This document shows positions 1-6,965 of a stretch of 10,233 bases of DNA, piece after piece. The notes below the pieces were generated by a model that saw nothing but the letters and a program-made list of their open reading frames with translations, had not been told where the DNA came from and did no database searches. Positions within the stretch are counted from its first letter, which is position 1; each line of letters opens with the position of its first letter. Both the position numbers and the translations under genes were made by a program. The stretch lies in assembly GCA_029263635.1 (NCBI GenBank), contig JAJUFY010000057.1:1-10233 (forward strand). The letters are read 5' to 3'. Origin of the DNA: Ectothiorhodospiraceae bacterium. GTDB lineage: Bacteria > Pseudomonadota > Gammaproteobacteria > Nitrococcales > AK92.

Positions 1-68
1 ATATGACCGCCGCGCAGCAACTCGTTGAAGATTTCCTGCAGTGCAGGCAGGGCGTGGGCATCAGTCAT
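1..68 (-). CDS. mksE: MksE/JetB-like condensin subunit, 5' end only (runs off the left edge)
   Basis: Only the first 22 codons are inside the window. They read MTDAHALPALQEIFNELLRGGH and continue past the left edge. The ATG lies inside the 3' end of the upstream mksF-like gene in another frame, so the two genes overlap by 8 bases, with an AAGGA ribosome binding site 8 bases before the ATG. The short N-terminus with a helix ending in a LLRGGH-type turn is like the start of MksE/DUF4194 proteins, the small winged-helix partner of the kleisin MksF. The call rests mainly on position: in Mks and Jet operons this subunit follows MksF/JetA and precedes the SMC-like ATPase. The fragment alone is too short to prove the family. 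Confidence 0.55.
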   Translation of the reverse strand, partial: MTDAHALPALQEIFNELLRGGH

Positions 69-1287
69 GGGAACCGTCCTTCTGCAGCCGGCGCACGTAG
101 CCGTGCACGCGGACTTCGCCGAAATGGTGGCTGCGGCGCTGCTCGGCGGGTGCCGCCCCCAGCTCGCCGATGGCATCCCCCAGGCAGCGGAGCAGCACGC
201 CGGTGCTGGCGCGGCCCTTGAGCCGCTCGATCAGCCAGCCCAGCACGTCGTCCACCTGGCCGGCCTCGCGCAGCTCGCGCTGCACGCGCTCGACCAGCAG
301 CAACTCGTCGGTGGCGCTGGCCTGGCCCGGCGCTTCCTCGATGCGCACCACTTCGTGCGGATCGGCATCGCCGATCGCGTGGGCATAGCCGAGCACGCCG
401 AGATCGTGGAACAGCATGCCCCGGCGCTGCCGGCAGATGTTGAGCTGCGGGCTGGCCGTCAGCGCGTTCTTGCCGTGCTGGCGCACCTGCTCCAGCAGCA
501 GGCTGGCGCCGCGCGCCGCCCGGCTCTTCTCGCGGTAGGCGCGATAGAGCGGCTCCACCTCCAGCATGGCCTGGTGAAAGTCGGCGGCGATGTGCTGGCG
601 CATGCGGGTCAGGCGCCGCCGGGTGCGCTGGCACTGCTCCACCACCGCCGGCTGGGTCAGCAATGACTCGGCGCCGCGTCCCAGGGTCTGGTCCAGCTGG
701 TCGAGCTGGCCCTGGAACGGCTCGGTGGGGTCGATGATCTCGCGCATCGGCGAGAGGTAGTCGGTGAAGATGCGGGCGATGTTCTCGTAACGCGCCCGCA
801 GCGGCAGCCGCTCGGGGTTGGCGCGCGCCGCCTGCACCTCGTTGGTGATCTTCTCGCGGTTGCCGTGCATGTCCTGCCGCACCTGCTCGATGGTGTCGGC
901 AATGGCGGTGAGCAGGACAGCCGCCTGTGCGGGCTGCTGCTGCTCGATGCTGGCCTCCAGTCGCTGGCGCAGGTCGTCCAGCTCCTCGATGTAGCCGGCG
1001 ATCTGCCGCACCGAGGTCAGGTGATACTGCTCGCGCACGTACTGCAGGAAGCGCCAGACCGGCAGCGGCATCTCGTAGGCGCCGCCCTCCGGTGCCGGCT
1101 CCAGGAAGCCGAGCTCGATCAGCGAGGCAGCGATGGACTCGGCGCTGGCCGAATACTCCTTGCGCTGCCGCGCCGCCAGTGCCAGCAGCTCGGCATCGGT
1201 GATCAGCTCGAAGCGCAGCAACTCCTCCAGCAGAGCGTAATGCTCGGCGGCGAAGTTGAAGAAGCGCTGTGGATTACGGGCCGCCAT
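61..1287 (-). CDS. mksF: MksF/JetA-like kleisin subunit of an SMC-like (MksBEF or Wadjet) complex
   Basis: The 408-residue protein is soluble, with no signal peptide or membrane segment. Residues 1-90 look like a winged-helix domain: RFFNFAAEHYALLEELL opens it and the segment about 70-90 (MPLPVWRFLQYVREQYHL) ends it. A long, mostly helical, charged middle follows (about 95-275), then a C-terminal helical part. This order, and the next gene overlapping by 8 bases, fit the kleisin-like MksF/JetA family that bridges the heads of an SMC-like ATPase (MksB/JetC) with MksE/JetB. MksBEF complexes compact chromosomes; with a nuclease-like MksG/JetD they cleave plasmids (Wadjet). Which applies here depends on genes beyond the left edge. 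An in-frame TAG three codons upstream fixes this ATG as the first possible start. Its ribosome binding site is weak (GGGCGGG). I identified the family from sequence memory, so it is likely rather than certain. Confidence 0.7.
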   Translation of the reverse strand: MAARNPQRFFNFAAEHYALLEELLRFELITDAELLALAARQRKEYSASAESIAASLIELGFLEPAPEGGAYEMPLPVWRFLQYVREQYHLTSVRQIAGYIEELDDLRQRLEASIEQQQPAQAAVLLTAIADTIEQVRQDMHGNREKITNEVQAARANPERLPLRARYENIARIFTDYLSPMREIIDPTEPFQGQLDQLDQTLGRGAESLLTQPAVVEQCQRTRRRLTRMRQHIAADFHQAMLEVEPLYRAYREKSRAARGASLLLEQVRQHGKNALTASPQLNICRQRRGMLFHDLGVLGYAHAIGDADPHEVVRIEEAPGQASATDELLLVERVQRELREAGQVDDVLGWLIERLKGRASTGVLLRCLGDAIGELGAAPAEQRRSHHFGEVRVHGYVRRLQKDGSHD

Positions 1288-1492
1288 CGGCGTCTACCCG
1301 CCCGACATCGGCGTCAGACAGGGCCATGGCGTCCAGGGCACGAGGGCAATGCAGTCAGGCTTGGTCATCAAATCGTCGTATTGTGTTGTTCACGTGCACG
1401 GTCCGGCCCGGAAGGCGCCGGGGCCACAAGAATACTCCGCCCGGCGCTGTCTGTGCGCGCGTCTCTCCAGCCCCGCGGGCCGAAGAACGCGC

Positions 1493-1921
1493 TCAGCGCA
1501 GCAGCACCAGCTCCGGCACCGCATTGGCGCCGCTCCAGACGATGGCATTCTGCCGGAACTCCCTCCCGATCCGGCGTGCCGCCGGCAGCGGCACGCCCAG
1601 GGCCAGATAGCCCGGCTCCGGCGGCCACTCGCCGCGGGGGTCGGTGCCGGCGGCCGGATACAGATAGGACGTCAGCTCCACCAGCCGCAGCCGCAGCCTA
1701 GCGTTCGCGGTCTGGTTCTCGGCGCTGCTCTGCGGTTCGCTGAACGGGTTATGGGCCGTGATGAATACGGCGCAGCGCTGCTGAGTCTGGGCCAGCAGCA
1801 CGGCCAGTTCGGGCGAGTGGACCTGCACGCGAAAGCGAAATGCCGCCAGGCACGCTTCCACCCGGTACTCGGCCGCCCGATAGGCTGCCACCAGCTCCGG
1901 CGGGATGAGGGATTGCTGCAT
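1493..1921 (-). CDS. DUF3293 domain protein
   Basis: The protein is 142 residues, about the usual length for this family. Features I recognise as DUF3293 are FITAHNPFS at about 53-61, an ENQTANARL segment at 68-76 before a helix, GEWPPEPG at 97-104, and FRQNAIVW at 122-129 followed by a PELVLL ending. No biochemical function is established for the family as far as I know, and there is no signal peptide or membrane helix, so it should be cytoplasmic. The open frame extends 50 codons further upstream, but that part has no family-like sequence. The ATG at 1921 gives the normal N-terminus (IPPELVAAYRAAEYRV). Its ribosome binding site is weak (GGCGAA). It lies 205 bases upstream of mksF on the same strand and is probably a separate unit. 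Confidence 0.8.
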   Translation of the reverse strand: MQQSLIPPELVAAYRAAEYRVEACLAAFRFRVQVHSPELAVLLAQTQQRCAVFITAHNPFSEPQSSAENQTANARLRLRLVELTSYLYPAAGTDPRGEWPPEPGYLALGVPLPAARRIGREFRQNAIVWSGANAVPELVLLR

Positions 1922-2052
1922 AGTGTTCGCCAGTTCAGACCCCGAAATTAGACTATGCCGCAGCAGCACCATTCTAGAGGGCGCTCGGGCCGCTTCGGGC
2001 CGTACCGCAAAGAAATCCGGCCTGCCCCTTGAAACCGGAAACAGCGCCCATA

Positions 2053-2145
2053 GCTTTGCTCTCACCTGCACCGATAACGTAGGTGAGCGAAAGCGATCCG
2101 GATCACTGTGCAGGGACGCCCCCGCTCTTCGGAGCGGGGGTTTTT
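2053..2145 (+). ncRNA. Candidate small RNA ending at a rho-independent terminator
   Basis: A strong plus-strand terminator (2119-2145) has no plus-strand gene before it, because both neighbours are on the minus strand. The bases before it can fold. CTCACCT (2061-2067) pairs with AGGTGAG (2081-2087), and GCTTT (2053-2057) pairs with AAAGC (2089-2093), which makes one hairpin. Alternatively CCTGCAC (2065-2071) pairs perfectly with GTGCAGG (2108-2114), enclosing the palindrome GATCCGGATC (2095-2104). The two folds share 2065-2067 and exclude each other. The motif CAGGGACG (2111-2118) fits the CANGGAYG consensus bound by CsrA/RsmA, though one match is weak evidence. The 5' end is a guess, since I found no convincing promoter. 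It matches no RNA family I recognise. Confidence 0.3.
2119..2145 (+). terminator. Rho-independent terminator, plus strand
   Basis: CCCCCGCTC and GAGCGGGGG form a perfect 9-bp GC-rich stem closed by a TTCG tetraloop, followed directly by TTTTT. On the minus strand the same hairpin lies 13 bases after the stop codon of the oligopeptidase B gene, but no T-tract follows there. It may protect that mRNA's 3' end, yet it is built as a terminator for plus-strand transcription. Confidence 0.85.
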
Positions 2146-2158
2146 CATTGCCCGCCCA

Positions 2159-4198
2159 TTATTCCCGAAAGCCCAGCCGATTGAGCACGAAGGCGTAGTC
2201 GAAGGCCAGCTCCTTCAGCGCTTCATAGCGCCCGGAGGCACCACCGTGCCCGGCGCCCATGTGCGTCTTGAGCAGGAGCAGGTTGTTGTCGGTCTTGGTG
2301 GCGCGCAGCTTCGCGCACCACTTGGCCGGCTCCCAGTACTGCACCCGCGGATCGTTGAGGCCGGCGACGATCAGCATGTGCGGATAGTGCTGCGGCCTGA
2401 CGTTATCGTACGGCGAATAGGCGTGGATGGCGTGGAAATATTCCTCCTCGCCCGGATTGCCCCATTCGTCGTACTCGATGACCGTGAGCGGCAGGCTGGG
2501 ATCGAGCATGCTGTTGAGCACGTCGACGAACGGCACCTGCGCGACCACGCAGTGGAACAGCTCCGGCCGCATGTTGACCACCGCGCCCATCAGCATGCCG
2601 CCGGCGCTGCCGCCCATGATCGCCAGCCGTTCGGGACGGGTGTAGCCGGCCGCGATCACATGCTCGGCAGCGGCGATGAAGTCGGTGAAGGTGTTGGGCT
2701 TGTCGAGGAGCTTGCCGCCCAGCTTCCACGGCTCGCCGAGATCGCCGCCGCCGCGTATGTGGGCGATGGCGTAGACGAACCCGCGATCCAGCAGCGACAG
2801 GCGGGTCGGCGAAAAGCTCGGGTCCATGCTGATGCCATAGGCGCCATAGCCGTACAGCAGGCAGGGATTGCTGCCGTCCAGGGCCAGCCCCTTCCTGTGC
2901 ACCAGCGAGATCGGCACCCTGGCGCCGTCCGGGGCGGTGGCCCACAGCCGCCGGCTTTCGTAATCGTCCGGATCGTGCCCGGCCGGCACTTCCTGCTCCT
3001 TGAGCAGGGTTTTCTGCCGGCTCCCCATGTCGTAGTCGTAGATCCGCCGCGGCGTCACCAGCGACGTATAGGCAAAGCGCAGCACCCGGCTGTGGTATTC
3101 CGGGTTCTCGCTGCCGTAGGTGGCGTACACCTCCTCCTCGAAGGCGATGTCATGCGCCTGGTCGGTGGCGAGATCGAAGATGCGGATCTTCAGCAGGCCC
3201 TCGTCGCGCAGGTAGGCCACCAGATGGTCGCGGAACAGCTCCACGCCTTCGATCTTGGTCTGCGCGCGGTGCGGAATGTACTCGCGCCAGGCGGTCCGGT
3301 CCCGGTACCGCTCGACCGGCACCCGCAGCAGCCGGAAGTTGACCGCATCCTCGTTGGTGAGGATCCAGAACTCCCCCTCGCGGTGCTCGATGGAATACTC
3401 CACCCCGTGCTGACGGGCCCGGAACAGCGCCGGAGCCGCCCGCGGGTCGGCCGCATCGAGGAAGTACTCCTCGCTGGTGACGTGACTGCCGAGCGAGATG
3501 TAGATCTGCCGGCGGTCCTTGCTGTGGCCGAGCCGCACGAAGAACGCCTCGTCCGGCTCCTCGAACACCGTCTCCTCATGGCCGCCGTCAAGACGGTGAC
3601 GCACGACCCGGTACGGCCGCTTCACCGCATCCAGCACCGTGTAGTAGAAGCTCCGCGAATCCAGGCACCATTCGACATCGGCGGCGGTGTTGCCGATGTC
3701 CACGCCCAGCAGCTCGCCGGTCTCCAGGTTCTTCACCCGCAGCCGGTAGGTTTCGGAGCCGTCGGTGTCCTCGCCATAAACCAGCAGCCGGTGATCCGGG
3801 CTGACCGCGGCGGAACCGATGTCGTAATACTGGTGGCCGGTGGCCAGCACGTTGACGTCGAGGATCACCTCCTCCGCCGCCTCCAGGCTGCCGTGCTTGC
3901 GGCAGAAAATCGGGTAGTCGCGGCCCTGCTCGGTGCGGCTGTAGTAATACCAGCCGTCGCGGCGCACCGGCACCGACAGGTCGGTCTCCTTGATCCGGCT
4001 CAGGAACTCCCGGTACAGCGTCTCCTGCAGCGGCACGGTGTGCGCCATCATCGCCTCGGTGTAGGCGTTCTCCGCCTCCAGGTAGGCGATCACCTCCGGA
4101 TTGTCGCGCTGGCGCAGCCAGAAATAGTCGTCCACCCGGCGCACGCCGAAGTGCTCGGTGATGTGCGGATGACGGGCGGCGACTGGCGGCTGCGGCAT
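2159..4198 (-). CDS. ptrB: Oligopeptidase B (prolyl oligopeptidase family S9A)
   Basis: This 679-residue cytoplasmic serine peptidase cuts short peptides after Lys or Arg. Its length is close to that of E. coli oligopeptidase B (686). The catalytic domain is made of the N-terminus plus residues from about 410 to the end. The part between, about 75-405, is the seven-bladed beta-propeller that limits access to small peptides. The triad is visible: Ser531 in GGSAGG, Asp616 in GLNDPRV, and His651 in GAGHGG. IEYDEWGNP (574-582) lies where the E. coli enzyme has the two Glu residues that give basic-residue specificity; here the second is Asp577. YGYGAYGIS (449-457) and RGGGDLG (482-488) are further family landmarks. 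The open frame extends 66 codons upstream, but the ATG at 4198 has an AGAGGT ribosome binding site and the family's usual N-terminus. It appears monocistronic. Confidence 0.95.
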   Translation of the reverse strand: MPQPPVAARHPHITEHFGVRRVDDYFWLRQRDNPEVIAYLEAENAYTEAMMAHTVPLQETLYREFLSRIKETDLSVPVRRDGWYYYSRTEQGRDYPIFCRKHGSLEAAEEVILDVNVLATGHQYYDIGSAAVSPDHRLLVYGEDTDGSETYRLRVKNLETGELLGVDIGNTAADVEWCLDSRSFYYTVLDAVKRPYRVVRHRLDGGHEETVFEEPDEAFFVRLGHSKDRRQIYISLGSHVTSEEYFLDAADPRAAPALFRARQHGVEYSIEHREGEFWILTNEDAVNFRLLRVPVERYRDRTAWREYIPHRAQTKIEGVELFRDHLVAYLRDEGLLKIRIFDLATDQAHDIAFEEEVYATYGSENPEYHSRVLRFAYTSLVTPRRIYDYDMGSRQKTLLKEQEVPAGHDPDDYESRRLWATAPDGARVPISLVHRKGLALDGSNPCLLYGYGAYGISMDPSFSPTRLSLLDRGFVYAIAHIRGGGDLGEPWKLGGKLLDKPNTFTDFIAAAEHVIAAGYTRPERLAIMGGSAGGMLMGAVVNMRPELFHCVVAQVPFVDVLNSMLDPSLPLTVIEYDEWGNPGEEEYFHAIHAYSPYDNVRPQHYPHMLIVAGLNDPRVQYWEPAKWCAKLRATKTDNNLLLLKTHMGAGHGGASGRYEALKELAFDYAFVLNRLGFRE

Positions 4199-4236
4199 GG
4201 CGATGACCTCTCTGCTTCCGGTGAGCGGATACCGTG

Positions 4237-4280
4237 GGGGATGACGGCAGCAGCGCCAATGCCGCGCACCTGTCATTCCC
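4237..4280. repeat. Imperfect inverted repeat in the divergent ptrB/ORF95 spacer
   Basis: GGGGATGACGG (4237-4247) and CTGTCATTCCC (4270-4280) pair over 11 bp in RNA, including two G-U pairs, around a 22-base spacer. The right arm continues as TGTCATTCCCGCG, a word common in dispersed REP-like repeats of proteobacteria. It could be a decayed copy of such an element or an operator between the two divergent genes. Only one copy is present in this window. Confidence 0.35.
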
Positions 4281-4359
4281 GCGCAACAGCGCTGGCACGG
4301 CCCGGTCACGAAGCCTCGGTAGGCTGCGATGCCGTCACAGAGTGGAAGAGAGAAAGACG

Positions 4360-4647
4360 ATGCGAGCCTCCGACCGCCCCGCTGCCACGACCGCATTCGC
4401 TGCCCTCCACGCCTTCGCGGCCATCTACGAGAGACGTTGCGGCCGGCGCCTCAGCCCGGGGAAGCTGACACACGATCCCGACTCGCTGCGCGATGCCCTG
4501 GAAACAGCCGCCGGGGCCGAAGACCCCGAGCTCTACGCCGCCGCCGAGCAGCTGGTGCTGAGCCTGCGGGCCTCGGGCCGCTATTCCACCGGCGCGAACT
4601 TGTCCCGATACATGGCGATGTCTGCCGCGTGCATCAGGCTCGGGTAA
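4360..4647 (+). CDS. Small hypothetical protein, 3' end overlapping the diguanylate cyclase gene
   Basis: I do not recognise the 95-residue product. It starts at an ATG preceded by a purine-rich ribosome binding site (GGAAGAGAGAAAG). Codons 1-74 have strong G/C third positions like the neighbouring genes. They predict a helical soluble protein: an Ala-rich first helix (about 8-25), the basic patch ERRCGRR (24-30), and an acidic helix (about 41-70). The last 21 codons lie antisense to the conserved end of the GGDEF domain gene and have poorer codon choice. The native 3' end has therefore probably been lost, and the present tail is antisense read-through into the neighbour. It may be a truncated gene rather than a working one. 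Confidence 0.5.
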   Translation: MRASDRPAATTAFAALHAFAAIYERRCGRRLSPGKLTHDPDSLRDALETAAGAEDPELYAAAEQLVLSLRASGRYSTGANLSRYMAMSAACIRLG

Positions 4648-5720
4648 TCGTTGCCGTCGTCCGGATAAATCGCCATGCCGACGCTGGCGCTGACTGGCAC
4701 GCTGATGCTGCTGCCATCCGGGGCACGGATCACCAGCGGCCGCACCAGCGCTTCCTTGAGCTTGTCGGCCACCTTCCTGGCATCGTCGCGCACATGGATC
4801 TCGTTCAGTAGCGCCACGAACTCGTCGCCGCCGATCCGGGCCACCATGTCGCTGGCCCGCAGCGCCCGCTTCATGCTCCGGGCGATCGCCACCAGCGCCT
4901 GGTCACCGCCATGATGGCCGTAGGTATCGTTGATGCGCTTGAAGTCGTCGATGTCGATGAAGATCAGTGCCAGGCGCAGGTCGCTGTTGCGCGCCTGCTG
5001 AAGGGCGGTTTCGAAATGCCGCTCGAAGCCGGTGCGATTCGGCAAGCCGGTCAGATAATCGGACAGCGCCATCAGCTCATGGCTGCGCCGTTCGGCGTCC
5101 AGCACCACCGCCCGGTAGAACAGGTTGCGCCGCTGGCGCTCGATCATGTAGCTGGCGAATCCGGCCAGCAGGCTAGCAGCCAGTAGATTGATCAGGTTCG
5201 CCACCAGCCAGATCTCGAACGGAAGATCGATGGTCAGCGACGTACCGATATAGACGAGCACCAGCACCAGGTTGGCGAAAGCCGCCGGCACGAAGCGCAG
5301 GCCCGAAAAGGTGTAGTTCCAGACCACAACCAGCACCAGGCCCAGGTGGTAGGCGGCAGCCACCTCCGCCGTGCCGACAGCGATCATGATGATCGGCCCC
5401 AGGCCGGCGACCACGGTGGCGGCGGTCAGCAGCGCCGACTGCCAGCGCTTGAAAAACGGGCGATGGCTGGCGATGTAGACCGTGATCAGGAAAGCGACGA
5501 TGGCGAGCCGCAGCAGCCAGATCCAGTGGTATTGATCCGGAAAGAACCACAGGTCCTGCAAGCCCAGCCCAAGGTAGAGCAGGCTTCCGAGCACCAGCGA
5601 ATACCGGGCCTGCGACATCTGCCGGACGCAGTAATCATCCCGGAACGCCGCTTCCACCCCTGGATCGACGAACTGCAAACCAAGCCGTGCTCGCGCTGTT
5701 CTCCACAGTTGCCCGAGCAA
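4581..5720 (-). CDS. Membrane-anchored diguanylate cyclase (GGDEF domain)
   Basis: The 379-residue protein makes cyclic di-GMP from two GTP at the inner membrane. Residues 1-40 are soluble. About six hydrophobic segments follow (41-60, 66-84, 95-116, 123-140, 143-163 and 166-192), forming a sensor of MASE-like type. The GGDEF domain runs from about 218 to the end. It has DYLTGLPNR (221-229), the metal-binding segment IDIDDFK (255-261), GGDQAL (271-276), an intact GGDEF active site (297-301), and an RASD inhibitory site (288-291) five residues before it. It should thus be active and feedback-inhibited. There is no EAL domain. The start is TTG: GGAGGA lies 5 bases before it, and an in-frame TAG upstream leaves no earlier start. 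The protein ends at MYRDKFAPVE, about ten residues short of the usual GRNR-type end, where it meets the convergent 95-codon ORF. Confidence 0.9.
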   Translation of the reverse strand: MLGQLWRTARARLGLQFVDPGVEAAFRDDYCVRQMSQARYSLVLGSLLYLGLGLQDLWFFPDQYHWIWLLRLAIVAFLITVYIASHRPFFKRWQSALLTAATVVAGLGPIIMIAVGTAEVAAAYHLGLVLVVVWNYTFSGLRFVPAAFANLVLVLVYIGTSLTIDLPFEIWLVANLINLLAASLLAGFASYMIERQRRNLFYRAVVLDAERRSHELMALSDYLTGLPNRTGFERHFETALQQARNSDLRLALIFIDIDDFKRINDTYGHHGGDQALVAIARSMKRALRASDMVARIGGDEFVALLNEIHVRDDARKVADKLKEALVRPLVIRAPDGSSISVPVSASVGMAIYPDDGNDYPSLMHAADIAMYRDKFAPVE

Positions 5721-6085
5721 TACATTCCTCCCGCTGGCCGTCGGCTCACAAGCCCTTGCGGACTAACCAGGCCCCTGCTCCAAACCCGCGCGTCCACTGA
5801 AGCACCGGCCCGTTATTGTTTTTGTCGGTTTTGTTGCACCACCTGGAACGGTGGCCTTTCGTCTTCGGAACGACATGCACCGGTGCTGGCAACTTGGCAG
5901 CCGTTTCCAACCGCGAATTATGCGCACAAACGTCGCGTTAGGCGACTGTCTACCGCGCTTTTTTCTCACGAACACGGCGCCTGGGGCCGGCATCGTGCGG
6001 GGAAAAGTCGGCAACCGGCCGCCACCGCCGGTGGCCGGCAAGAAGCCGGTCGACAGCCGGACAGGCCCGCGCTGCCGGGCAGCGG
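5721..6085. other. 365-base intergenic region between djlA and the diguanylate cyclase gene
   Basis: I see no credible gene here; the open frames lack family-like sequence and good starts. The region has more A/T than its surroundings. It holds a T-rich patch on the plus strand (5815-5835), whose complement contains AACAATAA (from 5820 to 5813), a match to the AANAANAA motif bound by Hfq/Crc in pseudomonads, about 95 bases before the cyclase start. It also holds the palindrome GCACCGGTGC (5877-5886) and a hairpin with T6 (5922-5964). Near djlA, CCGGCC (6015-6020) pairs with GGCCGG (6033-6038) with an inner ACC/GGT pairing. On the minus strand this is followed 8 bases later by TTTT, so it could weakly terminate djlA. 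I found no convincing promoter for the cyclase gene. Confidence 0.5.
5922..5964 (+). terminator. Possible plus-strand terminator-like hairpin with T6
   Basis: GTCGC (5932-5936) and GCGAC (5942-5946) pair around a 5-base loop. GCGC (5922-5925) can pair with GCGC (5955-5958) outside it, leaving an internal loop, and TTTTTT follows at 5959-5964. The stem is weaker than a typical terminator because of the internal loop. No plus-strand gene precedes it in the gap. Confidence 0.25.
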
Positions 6086-6841
6086 TCAGACGATCCCCCG
6101 CGCCTCCTTGATCAGCGCATAGGCGGTACTGATCTCGCGGGTGCGCTCCTCGGCGATAGCCCGCATGCTCTCAGGCAGCCCCTTGACGGCCAGCTTGTCC
6201 GGATGGTTCTCGCTCATCAGCCGCCGGTAGGCGCGCTTGATCTCGGCGTCGGTGGCCGACGCCGCCACCCCCAGCGCCGCATAAGCGGCATCGAGCTTCT
6301 GCCGCGGCGACGGCCGGGCGGCGTTGGCGCGCAGCAGCGCCTCCAGCTGGGCAAGATCGGCCTCGGAGAAGCCCAGCCGCCGCGCCACCCGCACCAGCAT
6401 CTCATGCTCGGCCGGATGCACGACGCCGTCGGCGGCGATGGCCGACAGCTGTACCTGCAAAAACAGCTGCAGCAACTGCCGGCGGCCGCGGCAGATCCGG
6501 GCCAGTTGCGCCACCTCGGCATCGAGGTCGAAACCGGGCGCCTTGCCCCGGTTGAAGGCGGCAATCGCCGCCAGGCGCCGCTCGCCGATCAGCCCCAGCT
6601 GCGCGAAGACCGCCTCGGCGGCCGAAATCTCGTCGCGAGTGACGACGCTGTCGGCTTTGCTCAGCGCCCCCATGACCGCGAAGGTCGAATCCAGGAACTG
6701 AGCCTGGATCCGCACCAGATGCTCGCGCGCCGCCTGCCGCAGCCGGCGGCCCAGCAGATACCCCAGTACCACGCCCACGATCAGTCCGCGCAAGCCGCCG
6801 ATCGCAAGCCCGATTAACGCTCCAAGGATGATTGTCAGCAT
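6086..6841 (-). CDS. djlA: DjlA, membrane-anchored DnaJ-like co-chaperone
   Basis: The 251-residue protein stimulates DnaK from the inner membrane (E. coli DjlA is 271). Residues 3-31 form one Gly-rich membrane segment (ALIGLAIGGLRGLIVGVVLG), which in DjlA also mediates dimerisation. A TerB-like helical domain follows (about 48-172) with the family words FAVMGALSKAD (54-64) and SAIAADGVVHPAE (133-145). The C-terminal J domain (about 183-251) has the essential HPD at 213-215 in LMSENHPDKL, then KGLPESMRAIAEER. The linker between TerB and J domains is short (about ten residues) compared with the Gln/Gly-rich linker of E. coli. The ATG at 6841 puts the membrane segment at the very N-terminus, as in the family, although its ribosome binding site is poor. 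A second in-frame ATG at 6877 would add 12 residues. The gene diverges from tetR. Confidence 0.92.
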   Translation of the reverse strand: MLTIILGALIGLAIGGLRGLIVGVVLGYLLGRRLRQAAREHLVRIQAQFLDSTFAVMGALSKADSVVTRDEISAAEAVFAQLGLIGERRLAAIAAFNRGKAPGFDLDAEVAQLARICRGRRQLLQLFLQVQLSAIAADGVVHPAEHEMLVRVARRLGFSEADLAQLEALLRANAARPSPRQKLDAAYAALGVAASATDAEIKRAYRRLMSENHPDKLAVKGLPESMRAIAEERTREISTAYALIKEARGIV

Positions 6842-6935
6842 GCCGCGAGAGTAGCAGATACGGCATTCGCGACGCATGCGAGAGGCCTGGCGAGCGGCGT
6901 GCAGCCACCTGCTCCCGTTCATCCCGGCCAGCCGC

Positions 6936-6957
6936 GCAAGCCGCGGAATCGGCTTGC
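6936..6957. promoter_or_regulatory. Perfect inverted repeat in the djlA/tetR divergent spacer, candidate operator
   Basis: GCAAGCCG (6936-6943) and CGGCTTGC (6950-6957) are perfect 8-bp arms around a 6-base spacer, 32 bases before the tetR start. The size and symmetry suit a dimeric regulator such as the adjacent TetR protein. The right arm overlaps a possible -35 box (TTGCAG, 6954-6959). I see no second copy before the AidB-like gene, so control of that gene by this site is unproven. Confidence 0.45.
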
Positions 6958-6965
6958 AGTAAAGG

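Noticed and set aside
1400..1425. GGCCCGG/CCGGGGCC near-palindrome as terminator of the DUF3293 gene
   Set aside because: The stem has a bulge and no T-tract follows on the minus strand.
1905..2198. A 97-codon plus-strand ORF upstream of the orphan terminator
   Set aside because: It reads through the terminator hairpin, lacks a ribosome binding site and has no recognisable protein sequence, so it does not explain the terminator.
2108..4468. A 786-codon plus-strand open frame across the ptrB region
   Set aside because: It is the antisense shadow of the GC-rich oligopeptidase B gene, whose minus-strand protein has the complete catalytic triad and family motifs.
5937..5943. GTTAGGC, the core word of integron attC sites
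   Set aside because: No matching partner core at a sensible distance, no attC-like inner boxes and no integrase. The nearest TAAC words do not fit the consensus.
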